Origin: Merluccius polli
Taxonomy: Eukaryota; Chordata; Actinopteri; Gadiformes; Merlucciidae
Direction of reading: 5' to 3'
DNA: 64,000 nt
Assembly (NCBI GenBank): GCA_030340625.1
Contig: JAOPHQ010002001.1
Coordinates: forward strand, 67,501 to 131,500
Below, piece by piece: positions 1 to 12,811 of this stretch. Each line of letters opens with the position of its first letter. Position 1 is the stretch's first letter. Position numbers and translations under genes: made by a program. The notes below the pieces were generated by a model that was not told the DNA's origin, did not search any database, and worked only from the letters and a program-made list of their open reading frames with translations.

Positions 1-137
1 GGGGGGAAAAAAAAAACAGCCCAGAAAAGTCAGGGCGGTGACTTTTTTGCGCTGTTTTTTTTCTTCTTTCGTTTCGTTTCTTGTTTGTTTTGTTTTGTTT
101 GTTTGTTTGTTTTGTTTGGTCATTCCCGTGTCTTTAC

Positions 138-225
138 CTGAAGTGTCCCACAGCCGCAGCTCGACCCGCTGCATGTCGATCTCGAAATCCGCTGTGTAGT
201 TCTCAAACACCGTGGGGATGTAACC
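138..225 (-). CDS. rnd3: rnd3 coding exon 2 (effector loop)
   Basis: Acceptor CTGCGCAG|GGT and donor TCAG|GTAAAG on the minus strand. It encodes GYIPTVFENYTADFEIDMQR followed by VELRLWDTS plus one base. The 94-bp intron between exons 1 and 2 spans 226-326. The next intron runs off the left edge. Confidence 0.9.
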
Positions 226-431
226 CTGCGCAGGGACGGGGAAGTGTGTGAGGATATGGACGTGCGCTTATTTTATTATTTTTTGTTGAATCAATAGCCG
301 TAATGCAAAAAAAAAAAAAGGCTTACCTCTGGAAAGCTGTCTTTGGCGAATACATTCAATAACGCCGTTTTGCCACACTGGCTGTCCCCGACCACCACGA
401 TTTTAGACTTGACGCTCGGAGTTGAATCCAT
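138..431 (-). CDS. rnd3: Rnd3-like atypical Rho GTPase, N-terminal part (gene runs off left edge)
   Basis: Two coding exons give the first 64 residues of a Rho-family protein. Exon 1 (431 to 327) holds the P-loop GDSQCGKT in the context KIVVVGDSQCGKTALLNVF. Exon 2 (225 to 138) holds the effector region PTVFENYTADFEI and the start of the WDT(S) segment that precedes switch II. The order and wording are closest to RND3, also RND-type in the FENYTA motif; RND1 and RND2 fit less well. Rnd proteins bind GTP but barely hydrolyse it and antagonise RhoA/ROCK at the membrane through a C-terminal prenyl group (family knowledge). The start ATG has a strong Kozak context (AGG ATG G) and an in-frame upstream stop (plus-strand tta, 513-515), so the longer N-terminus of human RND3 is not encoded contiguously here. 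Switch II onward and the CaaX end lie outside the window. Paralogue assignment (a or b copy) cannot be made. Confidence 0.9.
327..431 (-). CDS. rnd3: rnd3 coding exon 1 (35 codons)
   Basis: Starts with MDSTPSVKSK and ends ...AKDSFPE in phase 0. The donor reads GAG|GTAAGC on the minus strand. It contains the whole nucleotide-binding P-loop. Confidence 0.9.
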
Positions 432-1100
432 CCTGGTGCCTTCGGGGAGATGATGATGATGTAGCAGTAGATGTAGTAGATGATGTAGTATTATTATTAT
501 CCCGCGGACCGCTTAGTGAGCGTTGATGTGTGGAGATGAGTCCATCCAGCCAAGCAAAGAGACGTGAAAATCCTATCTCACCGGTCCCCCCCACCCACCC
601 ACCACCACCACCAACCACCAAAAAAAGAAAGAAAAATAAAAAGAAAAGAAAGACCTCCTTTTTCCGTCCCGTCGAGAGTGCGCAACTTTGTGATCAAGTA
701 GCCGCTTCCTTCACTGAGGGGAAAAGCAAAGCGCTGGTATCCAACTATCGCCCTTGAAAGCCAGACATGGTCTCCTCCGGACGGCTGTTCACCACACCAA
801 GTTTGGGAAGACTTGTGAAGTGGGTGGGGTGGGGAGGGTGGGGGGGGGGGGGACTCCTATTTCAAGTGGGATGGGGCGTTGCGCAAGCGCCTGCCTCCTC
901 CTCCCTCTCCCTCTTCTCCTCATCCTCCTTCATCCTCCTCCTCTTCCTCCTTCCTCATCATCATCCTCCTCCTCCTCCTCCTCCTGTGAACCCAACCCAC
1001 CTGATGTTTGAGTTGTCCCTGACTTCAAGGCTGATGGTGAGATTGGAGAGAAGAACAGCCTCCCTATCGCTGGCCACCACCACCCATACACCCATTTTTT
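432..1100 (-). promoter_or_regulatory. rnd3: 5' UTR and proximal upstream region of rnd3
   Basis: This stretch is immediately upstream of the rnd3 start codon. It has a trinucleotide-rich segment (449-500, ATG/TAG/TAT triplets on plus), GC-rich pieces near 500-515 and 880-900, a G-run (840-852) and a CCT/TCC-rich pyrimidine tract (895-985). No clear TATA box is seen, so the transcription start cannot be placed. The role is inferred from position only. Confidence 0.4.
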
Positions 1101-1432
1101 ACTCTTACAATACTAATGCATTGTAGTGGCAAATAAGCATTACTCTCTCTGCTGTTGGGTAAGACAATGCACGTCATTTATCATTCCCGCTGATGGCGGA
1201 GGAGCACTTTGCCTCTCTAACCTTGGGAAGAGGTAGCACAGCAGGGGGTGGAGGTGGAGGAGGGGGGGGAGGGGGTGCGTCTGCTGAGAGCTGAGGGGAT
1301 GGCAGCACTGTGCGCTGTCATATTAAAGCAGAGGAAATTCAATGGTTTCATGCGTGGGGGGAATCCAAAATAGTATGGAGGTATACCTGCAGTACTGTAT
1401 AAGCGCTTTGAGCACATCAAACACACGCGCGC

Positions 1433-1472
<40 letters not shown>

Positions 1473-1933
1473 GCACACTGTTCCTATAGTGTAATGCCCT
1501 GAGAATAGACAATGAACAATTGTTTACGCTAAAATGGCTACGATAGGGTGCTAGCCCATTATCTATGAGGTCCAAATCATAAAATATAGATTTAAAACTG
1601 CCTGATGTTGTCCAAATACAATCCTCACACGCATGTGACTAAAGACAACATTTCCCTCCCAAGATGTCTGGCAAACATCTTGACCTTGGATTGACAAGAT
1701 TGCACATATTACAATGAAACATTGTGCCTTCTTTTATGGGGTTGGAATGTTAGACATGGGCAATTAGTCGAGCCAAACACTTATATTTTATTTGATTTCC
1801 TTTCTTTCTTTCTTTTTTTTTAGGTCTCGCCTCGGCCCATGAAGCACATGAGCAAACACCCTTCTTGGGCAAGATTCCTTTGGCTTGCTCCTCTCCATGG
1901 CTCCACCTCCCCACCTCCTCCTCTATCCCTTTA

Positions 1934-1986
<53 letters not shown>

Positions 1987-3707
1987 CCCTCTCCCACTCG
2001 ATCTCTATGTCTCTCTCACCCCAGGGCCTCACTGCCTTGCTAACAAAAGGGTATCACACAGGGAAGTTGAAAGAGATCAGGTCGCTCCTCCGTGTCTTTA
2101 TGTCTTTCTCTCGCTGTGAAAAGAAACCCCAACTGTGGCCTTGCTTGTCAGCATATTTCTCTCATTTTATTTGATCTTTTTTTGGGGGGGGGCTGTAGTT
2201 TTGTCATTATATAGTATTTGAGTTCATATTAAAACTAGTTTTTAAACCGTATATTTTACACTTCTATTTGAAGGTATCGCTTTAATCTTTCCATTAGAAA
2301 CAGGATAAGCAAAGCATTCCCGGCAATTAAAAAAACAAAAGCCATGGCGTCCATTTGAAATCATGCTTAGATTGCTTTTGTTGTAGCTTGCCCGGAATCA
2401 GCAATTCGATTATATTCATTACGCCCAAGGAAAACTTCTTGCCTCATTCACTCGTGCTCCATTTTGTTTCATGCACAGCGATTGTGTGACACAGAAGGTG
2501 CTTTGTCTCCCCTGACCTTATAGGAGGCTTCACTTAAGGCCCCAAACAATCTCAGGAGAACAGCGTTAACTGCATTAGCCGAATCCGCGGCGCTATCTAA
2601 GTTTGATAGAGGATACAGAGTATATATTAAAAGCCCTAGAGCTTGGTAGCGTTAATGCTTCACCCTCGCTGCGACCCAGCCACTCCAGACTCGGCTCTCT
2701 GGGTTTGAGCAGAGATTGAGTTTGGTTTGGGAGTTCTGACCCAGGTGTGGATCAGCTGTGTGACAGTTGATAAGGGATAATGATATCGTCGTTGTATAAT
2801 GTTATGGCGATAATGACCCAATGTACTATGTGTTGTGTGTTGTAATCCTGATACGTCATGTTTTAGGTCATTCTCTGTGTAAATCATGACTCATTGTTGA
2901 AGATGTGTGAATAGGGTTGGAATTTGCCTTGACTTAATCACTGCAGTATTGTGATTAAGTACACATTTGAGCTATTTGTACTTAAGTAATGTAGCTATTG
3001 TATTTTTACTGAAAAGCATCGTTGATTAATAGGTTCATATTTCCATTTGATGCTTCTGACTACAACACATTAATAAAAGATGAATGTGCCACACTAAAGT
3101 ATAACTCATACAGCTTTATTTAGTACAAAGTTCAATGGATAGCTTTTTCTAAAATGTTTTCTTCAGGTATTTTGGTCTTCTAAAGAATACGATGAGTAAC
3201 CTTTTCTGCCACTGCTGTTAGCGAGAACGGTTCTTGGTCTTGACATGAAATATTCTGTATATGTTTTCGGACTGTCAAAAGAACTGAAGCATTAATTTTT
3301 TATTGAGCACCAAGGAGATTTATAGGTCTTCTTGTGACAGAGAAAATAACACGCCCAAGCAACATCACCTGTAAATCTGCCAACGATAAACGTTATCTAA
3401 CTTTTTAACTGAGTCTCTCCTATCCACGGCTCCATATACAAATACTTCACACCTCGCGCTGTATACCTAGAGCTCTTTAAATGATGTATGGTTGAATTTG
3501 AGCCAAGATCACAGTTACCCCACAGTTGCTTACATTCCACAGGCCAATAAACTCACTGGTACGCTCCACAACATCGCCTGGGTGGTGGTTTCAGGCATGG
3601 TTTTAAAAAACAACATATGTTGCATATGACTGCTAGTAAACCTGACCACGGTCTGACCCAAAGGCGTGGGCAGCACACGTAGGAAACGTCTTTGTTGTGA
3701 TGGATCC
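1101..3707. other. Intergenic DNA without recognisable genes
   Basis: It holds a (CA) tract at 1441-1471 and a (CT) tract at 1937-1982. The rest is moderately AT-rich non-coding DNA in which I see no exon with supporting splice sites or protein similarity. Distal rnd3 regulatory elements could lie here but cannot be picked out from one genome. Confidence 0.5.
1937..1982. repeat. (CT)n microsatellite
   Basis: About 23 uninterrupted CT dinucleotides followed by degenerate CT-rich sequence to about 2020. Confidence 0.95.
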
Positions 3708-3715
3708 GTGGTTTT

Positions 3716-3893
3716 CCGTGGTGGAAAGTACATTTAGTCAAGTACTGTACTTAAGTACAATTTTAAGGTACTTTACTTTACTTCACTACACTACTCAGAG
3801 ACAAATATTATACTTTTTACTCCACTACATTTATCTGACAGCTTTAGTTACTACTTTGCAGATTCAGATTGACAATACAAAATATAATCAATA

Positions 3894-3979
<86 letters not shown>

Positions 3980-4301
3980 TCAATAATTCACAAGCTACCC
4001 AGCAGTATGTAAAGTAATATATACAATATATATATAAAGAAATTAAAATAAGCTTTACCAGCTGCAACATTAAAGCGATGAACACATTAATGCATATATA
4101 ATCCAATAATTTAATATTATTCTGAAATGGCTCTTTCTGCATAATGAGTACTTTTACTTTCGGTACTTCAAGTATATTTTGATGCTGATACTTTTGAACT
4201 TTAACAATGCAGGACTTTTACTTGTAACAGAGTATTTCTACACTGTGTGGTATTACTAATTTTTACTGAAGAAAAACATCTGAGTACTTCTTCCACCGCT
4301 G
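3716..4301. mobile_element. hAT-type MITE with internal (TA)n expansion
   Basis: The ends are inverted: CCGTGGTGGAAAGTAC on the left, and CCACCGCTG on the right, which reads CAGCGGTGG in reverse (7 of 9 matches). Both flanks carry the exact 8-bp duplication GTGGTTTT (3708-3715 and 4302-4309), the length typical of the hAT superfamily. The interior is rich in 'tactt/aagta' motifs of the fish MITE family with 'GGTGGAAGAAGTACTC'-type ends. No transposase is present. A perfect (TA)n tract of about 70 bp at 3901-3972 sits inside. Confidence 0.8.
3901..3972. repeat. (TA)n microsatellite
   Basis: About 36 TA units inside the MITE. Confidence 0.95.
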
Positions 4302-4309
4302 GTGGTTTT

Positions 4310-4714
4310 TAAACGACAGGTTCAAAACCACTGGAGATGGGTTATGATGTCACACACATTTTTTTGTGGGTAACAAGATGTCTGTGGTGGATGTAAAGGC
4401 CGGGTGGTGATTTCATATGGGTGGTTCCTTTGTTTTGCTCCACTTAATTTCCCCATGTTTCATCAAACTGCATGATGATGTGTGATAGTGTGTTGTTTGG
4501 ACATGGGGGCATTAAGGCCTGAGCTCCTACCTGCCAGGGGCTTGGCATAAGTGCTCTTTAGGTGACCTTTACAATATGACCTAATGTTCGCATCGGTTCC
4601 AGCGTGTCTCTGAGACTGCTTTCTGCAATCAGTCTTTCAGTGTTTTTCCAATTGATAGACGTCTTGTTGCATTTAGTGGTGTGGGTGTGTGCGTGTGTGT
4701 GTGTGTGTGTGTGT

Positions 4715-4750
<36 letters not shown>

Positions 4751-6591
4751 TAATGGGGTGAGTCCGCTTGCAAATACATGAACACATGTGGCTTTGATAA
4801 CACACTGGCACCAGAAATTATTCCCACCCTTATTGCTGCCGACGACCTGCTTCCAACACAAAAAGCCCAGGCCCAGTGCAATAACAAGCAGGAGGAATGT
4901 TCCACAAACCAAATGAGAGCCTCCTTGGTTCACATTTTTGTGGTCGGACTTCTCTTCTCATAGAAAACTGCTGCCGACTCTTGGTTTTGTACCCGGTGAG
5001 AAGCAACCTAGGATTATGTAAGTCAGTAAGATCTCCCAATGGTGGACTGGTTCAAACCAGACATGTCCTCCATTGTGTCTCTCTCTCTCTCTCTCTCTCT
5101 ACCTTGTCTTTGTGTGTTTCCTGTGTATAGGCCTACATCAGCATGGCACTGGTGCAAGCTAGAGGGATAGTCACCATAGGATCCCACCCCACAAACCAAA
5201 CAAAGAGGACAATGCCGAGACAAATGCACAAAAACCCAAAACTGATCTCCTTTTTAACCTGTGCTGGGAGCGGTTGTTGGTAAAAAAAAAAAAAGGAGGT
5301 TGTTCACCATTGCCCGTTGCTATAGAGGCGGGGGTTGAAGCCTTTATGTTTGGCACGGGCCAATTATGCCTAATCACGGGGCTGATTCGTACAACACAGT
5401 GTTTATTTTCCACCCTAGGCATCAGGGAGAAGGAATAAATACAGACGAGATAATCTCAGTTTGGCTCCACTGAGTTGTTTGGTTTTGATATTCACAGCCA
5501 ACTGCAATCATCCTTGGTATATGACTCATTTGTTGTTGTATAGCCTGCTTTTTCATGTCGTTTTTCCAACATAAAGCATTAAATTACATGACTATTGTCA
5601 CGAGAGGAGGTAGCAATGTTTGTAATCAGGGCTGCATAAAAAAAAGAAAATTCATAGTGGTGCATGGCAACCACTTTCAATTGCAAATGCCGGAATCAAT
5701 TATTGATCATAGAAACACAAGAAACACCAAGGTTAGGCTATAAACACAAACTAAGAAAGTGAGATGTCCCTGAATATTTACGACACACACAGCTAAAACT
5801 TTTTTAACATGTTGTCAACAAACCAACAAAAATTGAAATAAAATAAAATACAAACTAAATAACTACAAAGCCACTAAAAGGGATGATTTTTGTTGAAATT
5901 AAATAATAGCTGAATTGAATTGAAGATAAAAATAATGATATATCCACTGATATATAAACTGTACCATAATCACAAATCGATGGCTGGGAAACGGCAGAAT
6001 TGCCCGTAGGTCATAGGGACCTAGAGGGACATCCCAATGCGATTGTCGGCTGCAAAGCTGATTTAGAGAGCCTTCGGAGAGCTGCTGTGTTGCTTCCTTC
6101 CTAATCCGTGTTACCTTCCTAACCTGTCAGCCTGGTCTTCCCCACAGGCCATGGATTTGCAGCGTACAAGAGGCAGATTTAGCAGTCGTCAAACAAAACA
6201 GACTTTCTCAAGGTCTATGCATCATTAGTAACCCCCACACCCACCCCCCCACCCCCCCAAACCCCACCCAACACAAGAGACTCACTTGACTAGAAGTAGT
6301 GCTTTTGATGCTCTACCTCTATTAGCCTCCTCCCCAGCTAATTACCGCCATCCACAGCCACGGTGATCTAACCATCAGCGCAATTATTGTGGAGACTGAA
6401 TGCTTGATGTCTCGTCGTTCTCTGGTCTCCGGGAATGTCAGACGTTTTGAAGGCTACCTCACGCCGTGCCGGTCTCTTGGCCCCTCCTGGATATTTTTAG
6501 CTATAGCTCGACGTGCTACCAGCGCCACTGTCCTAACGCTAACGCGCGGTGCCAGCTGACAACCCTGCCAGCTAAAGGAAGCACGCGTGTG
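4310..6591. other. Intergenic DNA without recognisable genes
   Basis: Contains a TG tract at 4680-4749, a short CT tract at 5080-5100 and a C-rich stretch at 6235-6270. No exon or RNA gene could be supported. Confidence 0.5.
4680..4749. repeat. (TG)n microsatellite
   Basis: TG dinucleotides with two GGG interruptions. Confidence 0.95.
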
Positions 6592-7080
6592 TTTCCGTGC
6601 GTGCGTGTGTGTGCATGTGTGCATAAGTGCGTGTGCATGCATAGTGTGTGTGAGTGCGAGCGTGTGTGTGTGTTTGTACATGTGTATGTATGAGCGTTTG
6701 CGCGCGTGTGTGTGTGTATGTCTGTGTGTGTGTGTGTGTATGTGTGCATAAGTGCGTGTGCATGCATATGTGTGTGTGCATGCAAGCATGTGTGTGTATG
6801 TGTGTGTACATGTGTGTGTATGAGCGTTTGCACGCGTGTGTGTGTGTATGTGTGTGTGTGTGTGTGTGTGCGTATGTGTGTGTGTACATGTGTGTGTATG
6901 AGCGTTTGCACGCGTGTGTGTGTATGTCTGTGTGTGTATGTGCATATGTGTGTGTGTGTGCGTCTGTGTGTGTGTGTGTGTGTGCGTATGTGTGTGTGTG
7001 TACATGTGTGTGTATGAGCGTTTGCACGCGTGTGTGTGTGTGTGTATGTCTGTGTGTGTGTGTGCGTATGTGCATATGTG

Positions 7081-7116
<36 letters not shown>

Positions 7117-7117
7117 G
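6592..7117. repeat. TG-rich tract with higher-order repeat
   Basis: About 525 bp of alternating purine/pyrimidine (TG, CG, CA, TA steps). A longer unit (tacatgtgtgtatgagcg, then tttgcacgcgtg) recurs starting at 6677, 6807, 6885 and 7001, so the tract is a variable-period minisatellite and not a plain dinucleotide repeat. The long frames across it (CVCVC or HTHTH proteins) are artefacts. Confidence 0.9.
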
Positions 7118-8647
7118 AGAGGGGGAGGGCTGTTCTCCACTAAGAGCCTAGCAAGAGGGGAAGGCAGGAGGGGAAAAGGATGAAAGACATTTACTCTGGG
7201 CACCAAAACCTCTGATTTCCACCAAGCTGTCTGAGCACATCTCTGTCACTCAGCTCAAGCCGCTTGAGAGGACGCGAGGCTACATTAGCCAGGCGATGAC
7301 ACAGTGAAGCCGCTCAGGGCGGCTGCGCTGTGCAGGCAAAGCTCGCCTCTTATCAATTCTGAAAGCTCAAAAAGCTCTATAGCGCTACTCTACTCTGGGT
7401 CTCTTCAGAGGATACGGCTGGCTTTGGTAGCGTTGGCTCATTTTGTGTTGGATTGTCATAGCAGCTCTCAGTCACTTCGGAGACTGTTGGTTGCGTTGGA
7501 TACAAAAAAAAAAACATCTGCTCTATTTCTCAATCGTACTAAATAGTATTGTATGGTGTTGTCTATTTGTCTGTGTGAACCGCACTTTTGCTTTTGTGGC
7601 CTTCGCTTTGGGCCCCCTCGCCACCCTCCCCCCCCCCCCTCCTCCTCCTCCTTTTATGGCCCCTGTCCCCACGGCTGTCACATGCTGGCAGGGTCACCCT
7701 GCTGGTGGCACGTCCTGCAGGCTCGTTCCCTTGGGTTCGCCCTCTGCGACTGCATCCCGCCTTCTGCGACTACATCTTCTCCAGAGCCTCTGGTCCATGC
7801 AGAAAATCATCTAACGTACTAATAGACGAATATCGCGCGTAATACGTATGTTGTTTTACGGACAGGTTTTTTTTTTCTCCCACGGCTGGGATGATTGGAC
7901 TGAGTTGCACCTGTTGTTGACATGTGTTGGTGTTCATGTACGAGTCCAGCACCCAGCTTGTGATTTTAATTACCGACTATATTGCTATATTGTTGCTGTT
8001 GTATTGAATATGCTCTCTCTCTCTCTCTCTGTAACGTTCTCCATATGGCACACATGCGTGTGTGGACAGAGATTACCTTCAATATCCTTGACAAATGTGT
8101 GTGTGGCTGTGCTGTCGGTGTGATGAAAGGAAGAAAAAGGAAGGAAGAAAGAGGAAAGAAGGAAGGAAGGAAGCAAGGAAGAAACAAGGAGATGCTCATT
8201 AGTTTGATATACTGCCACTCTTTGCCCGAACGAAGGAAACAATAAAACCCAAATTGGCTTTGGATTTGTCCAGGGACTAGACACTTGGCTCTGGGTCTAA
8301 TAGCGCCGGCCCCACTTCTCCCCCACCCCCGACCTCTCTCCGTTTCACAAAGCGGTAATTACCTATTGAGCCGTGGCGTTTGGTTCGCGGTAAGCCGTGA
8401 AAATAGATTAAGTGGCTGTCTTCCTGTTTTACAGCTCTATTCCTCCTGACTGGGGTGAAAGACAATGAGGCCGCGTGGAGAGGAGCGTCTCCGTTAACCA
8501 ACCTCCTAAATCACTATCATGGAATTACAGTAAAGGCATGCAGATGACTGTAATGGGCAACGTCCACCGAGTCGTGATGAACGGTTGTCTGACAAAAGAA
8601 GAAGAAATATTATGTTGTTGGTCTGAAGAAAACAAAACAAATTTATT

Positions 8648-8650
<3 letters not shown>

Positions 8651-8683
<33 letters not shown>
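8651..8683. repeat. (TG)n microsatellite with shared right flank
   Basis: TG tract followed by a unique-looking flank (tagggctgaca, then ctatgactcggtaggct) that recurs after the TG tract ending at 12811. Confidence 0.9.
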
Positions 8684-8686
<3 letters not shown>

Positions 8687-11082
8687 TATAGGGCTGACAC
8701 TATGACTCGGTAGGCTTTGTCTAGTGTCTAGTGTCCATACAGTCTGGTGCAGGATGTATGGACATTTATTTCAGTAGGTGGGATTGAATGATTGGTTATT
8801 ATTTTTGAATGTGCTATAGTGTACTCTAAATCCCTGCCAGCAAACCAGTACAGAACCGACACTTTGGCGTGGTTGTTTGTTTGTTATCTTCCTTGTTTAA
8901 GAAAAAGCTAAATGTCCTTCATCACAGCGGTGTCCGCCTTGCTAGGTCACACGTGTGTCTCCCTGCAGACGTCCAACATCCAATCTATAAGTCATTAGTG
9001 TTCTCTTGAGAAGGAGCAGTGCCCTCAGTTCAACCCTCCTCTCGCCCGGAGGGGGGAAAATACACGGCCACTTGATTTTATCTTTTGAACAGTTGGACAG
9101 AAGTTTGAGTTATGGTTGACCTAAGGTTAAGGTTGAGGTCACAGTGGATTCACTTGGCAACACCCGTGCAACGATCCTTCACTTGGTTCCCGTGCTTTGG
9201 CTGAATGTGTTTGAATATGAGCTGTATTAGCTGGTGCTGTAGTACCAGAAGCTGGTATAGCTGTTGTAGAAGAAGTGTAGCCTAAGCCATTGGTAAGCAT
9301 TGGTGCAATTGTTTTCAAAAGACACAATGTCAACCTAAAACAATTGATAAGAAACCCAATGGTAATGTAGAAAATACTTGGGAATATGGATGTCTTTTCC
9401 CTTCTATTAACACTACTGACAGTAGGCTATGGCAACATGCTGCTGTCTAAAACGATATATACAGCAAACATAATTAGCTTTTATTAGCTATAATTGGTGA
9501 CTATGTAGCCCTCAATTAAGCTAATTCATTCAATGCAAACAATTTATTTCAACCCCCCCTTCTCCCCCTTCCCATACACACACACATACACACACATTTT
9601 TTAATTGAGCTTTTGTTTATTAATAATTTAAAGTGCCAGCAGGTTGGAAAATTAGATAAAAACTATATATGCAGTCACTCGCTGCTCTCCTTTTGTTTCT
9701 GGATGCCAGTCAGGTAGGCTAATCAAAAATTCTGTTTGATAGGTGGACTTTGATTTTATTTATTTATTTATTTTCCAGACATCACAGCTCCCATGCTGCA
9801 TGGTGTCCTGCCTTCTAGTTTACACAACAGAGCCGTTAATGAACCATCGTCTGGGTTTAATAGGAGAGTATGTCTTGAAATCGTATCAGGCATTACTTTC
9901 ATTTCCCTCATGACGACAACTCGGGGGCTCTGTCTCTGAATCACTGCATATTACATTTTTGCAATGAGGACGCGCACATTTTTGCCGGGCCAGCAGCCTC
10001 ATGAATACAGAATGCAGTTTGGTTTTGCGAGCTTGGGGCGTGGCCATGATCTCCATACCGCTGCCGAGGAATGGCCTCCTTTGAAGAGGACATGGATTGG
10101 TAGTCACTGTAAAGCTGGTCTGTTCCTGGCAGCAGGGGAGCCCAGGTACTGGCCGACGCGTCTTGGTTTTGACATGCGGTTCCAGACCGGTCGGGCAGCG
10201 ATTCGTTGGATATCCCTTTTTTTCTTGGAGCATAAACTTGCTAGACTCAGCTAACAAGTTAGCCTCACCTAGTCACCGTCTCCCTCTCTAATCTCCACCG
10301 GCTGTTGTCACGAAGGGACGGTTGAAATTTGATCACCCGTGTGGCATGTTGTAGCATACTGCCAAATGTCTAGCTAGCTAGCTTTCACAATTAATGATAT
10401 TAGAGAAAATATGAATGAGTTTGGGTAAGGAAGCAAAATAGCACACTGGAGCAGATCGCGGGAAACCTGTCAGGACAGCCAGTGACCAATTGCAAATATC
10501 AACAACATTACACATATGGGAAAAATAAACCCTGGACTGAATAGGAAATGGATGTTAGATGTTTTCTAACAATGTCAAAGTGTTTTAGCCTGTATTATTC
10601 TTTTAACTGTCGTGTTGGCTGTGTCTGCGTATTTACATATCGCCACTGCAGGTATGACAAACAAAGGCACAATGGAAGTTATGAAATGGGTGGGGACGGG
10701 ATGTAGCTTCCCTTTCCACAGTATATTTTTAAGTAAGAATTTTATAAATAAATAAAAATACAAAGAGCCAAGAGTAGGAGTGTTTGAAGTTGGGCATTTC
10801 AATTACTAAAAATGTCAAGAGTTCTCCCCTTATTTTTGCACTTTCATTCAGCCATTTTCAGAAAGCCTCTATAGTGGGTGCAGTTACAGTTTTCCTTTCA
10901 GAAAAGTTTTGGTGTCTAGACACGCAGACACTTTCATGTCTAACAAAGAGCAGCGCTCCAGCAACGCTTGGCAACTATACTTCCAGGAAACAATAAAATA
11001 ATTGCAATATACACCGAGCATGTAACACTCACCTTGAATGACAAAATATCCAAAAATATACGCCAAAATGTAATATAAATAT

Positions 11083-11104
11083 AAGGGTTAGGGTTAGGGT
11101 TAAC
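11083..11104 (+). repeat. Interstitial telomere-like repeat
   Basis: Three TTAGGG-type units in a row (agggttagggttagggtta). Confidence 0.8.
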
Positions 11105-11605
11105 CTGTTGTTTATACGTCTATTCAGTTCATTTCTGTTCAGTGTGTGTGTGTTTTCTAAAAATCACCGTGACGTGCGCGAAGCTTTCCGGAAAACCTCC
11201 ATGATGCGAAACAGTTACACGTCTGCGTAAACAATGCCTCCGCCCCTTCCTCCCCTCTTCATCTGCATGCAGGCCGAGTGTCATGAAGCACCGCTGGCTT
11301 TGTGGTGGGAAGGAATGCACATCCTCGTCCAACCCTCCACCCAACACCGCCCCCCACCCCCCATCTTTTGTTCTGTAAGTAGGCTTCTGCATGCAGTGCA
11401 TGGAGCCTATAGTGTGTGTGTGCTGCATGGGCGACCTCACTGAGGTGACACTTATTGCTCCCCCCACCACCGCCGCCGCCTTCTCCCCATCCTTTCCTTT
11501 CTCTCTCACTATATGCCCTCGTGATCTTTCCTCACTCTCTTGGTGTGTAAAATGCCATGGCCTCCCTTGGGGCGGCTCTATGGACACATACACTATAAAC
11601 ACACA

Positions 11606-11610
11606 GATAG

Positions 11611-11678
<68 letters not shown>

Positions 11679-11699
11679 GGAGAGAGAGAGAGAGAGAGT
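11606..11699. repeat. (GA)n microsatellite
   Basis: Polypurine GA tract on the plus strand, with GACA interruptions near its right end. Confidence 0.95.
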
Positions 11700-11997
11700 A
11701 AAATAGATAGATTGAGATATGTATTTGCACAACCTTCAATCACACATAGACACACACTACAGTGCAGCGGTATGCGTTTGCACATACACACCCACAGCAA
11801 GTTCATAACCATAAACATATGCAGCTTGGAGCTTTCATCTCCTCCCTCTTCATTCCTTCACTCCCAGGCTGTGGTGAATCTCTAGGTGTTGGCTCTAGGT
11901 GATCGAGGTGCACTGAGAAACTCAGAAAAATAACTTGCTTGTGTATACTGTAGGTGCATAACATGAAGGGCAAGAAAACAACACAGTATCTGCTGCC

Positions 11998-12137
<140 letters not shown>

Positions 12138-12690
12138 CTGTCTGTCTCTCTGTCTCTCTGTGCCCCTTGGGATGTACACTATGCATGTCTTCGTGATCTG
12201 GTGCCAGTGCATGTGCGTGTCTGTGTGTGCTCACACATGCACTTCCACAGGACAGACACCATGAAGAGGCCGTGACCTGGACAGTTTGCCGTGCGGTTCA
12301 CCAGCTCGGCCGGAGGAGAGCGAACACCATTAACGATGGGACATCCCGCGTCCGTCCTGACTGACCCGTACTGGACCGGGCCGACCTCTGCCGAATCAGC
12401 AGAAACACGGTTTGGCCAAAGGAATACGCCGCTTGGGACTGGGTGAACCAAGCATTTCGCTCTACATGGCTCATGTCTGAATCGTGGGATTTAATAGCAC
12501 ATAATGTAAGAGGGAGGCCAGGTAACAGCTGGTAAATACAATGTGAATCATAGCATGTTTACATTCCATGTAAAAGCAAAGCACACCCACAAAACCACGT
12601 ATTTCTTACGGTTGTTTTCTTTCACAGTAATAAGGGGTCAAGAGGAAATAGTCATTTCCACTGCTTCATTTAACAGTGTTAAAGCAAAAC

Positions 12691-12696
<6 letters not shown>

Positions 12697-12729
<33 letters not shown>

Positions 12730-12811
12730 ATATGTGTGTGTGTGTGTGCGCGTGTGTGCATATGTGTGTGTGTGTGTGTGTGTGGTCGTGTGTGTGTGTG
12801 TGTGTGTGTGT
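12697..12811. repeat. (TG)n microsatellite, interrupted
   Basis: TG repeat with CGCATA and GGTC interruptions. Its right flank matches that of the TG tract at 8651-8683. Confidence 0.9.

Noticed and set aside
6454..7206. Long frames encoding HTHTH or CVCVC proteins across TG/CA tracts (also 24767-25426, 59287-59747, 60140-60520)
   Set aside because: They are translations of microsatellites, open in several frames on both strands at once, with no conserved domain and no splice context.
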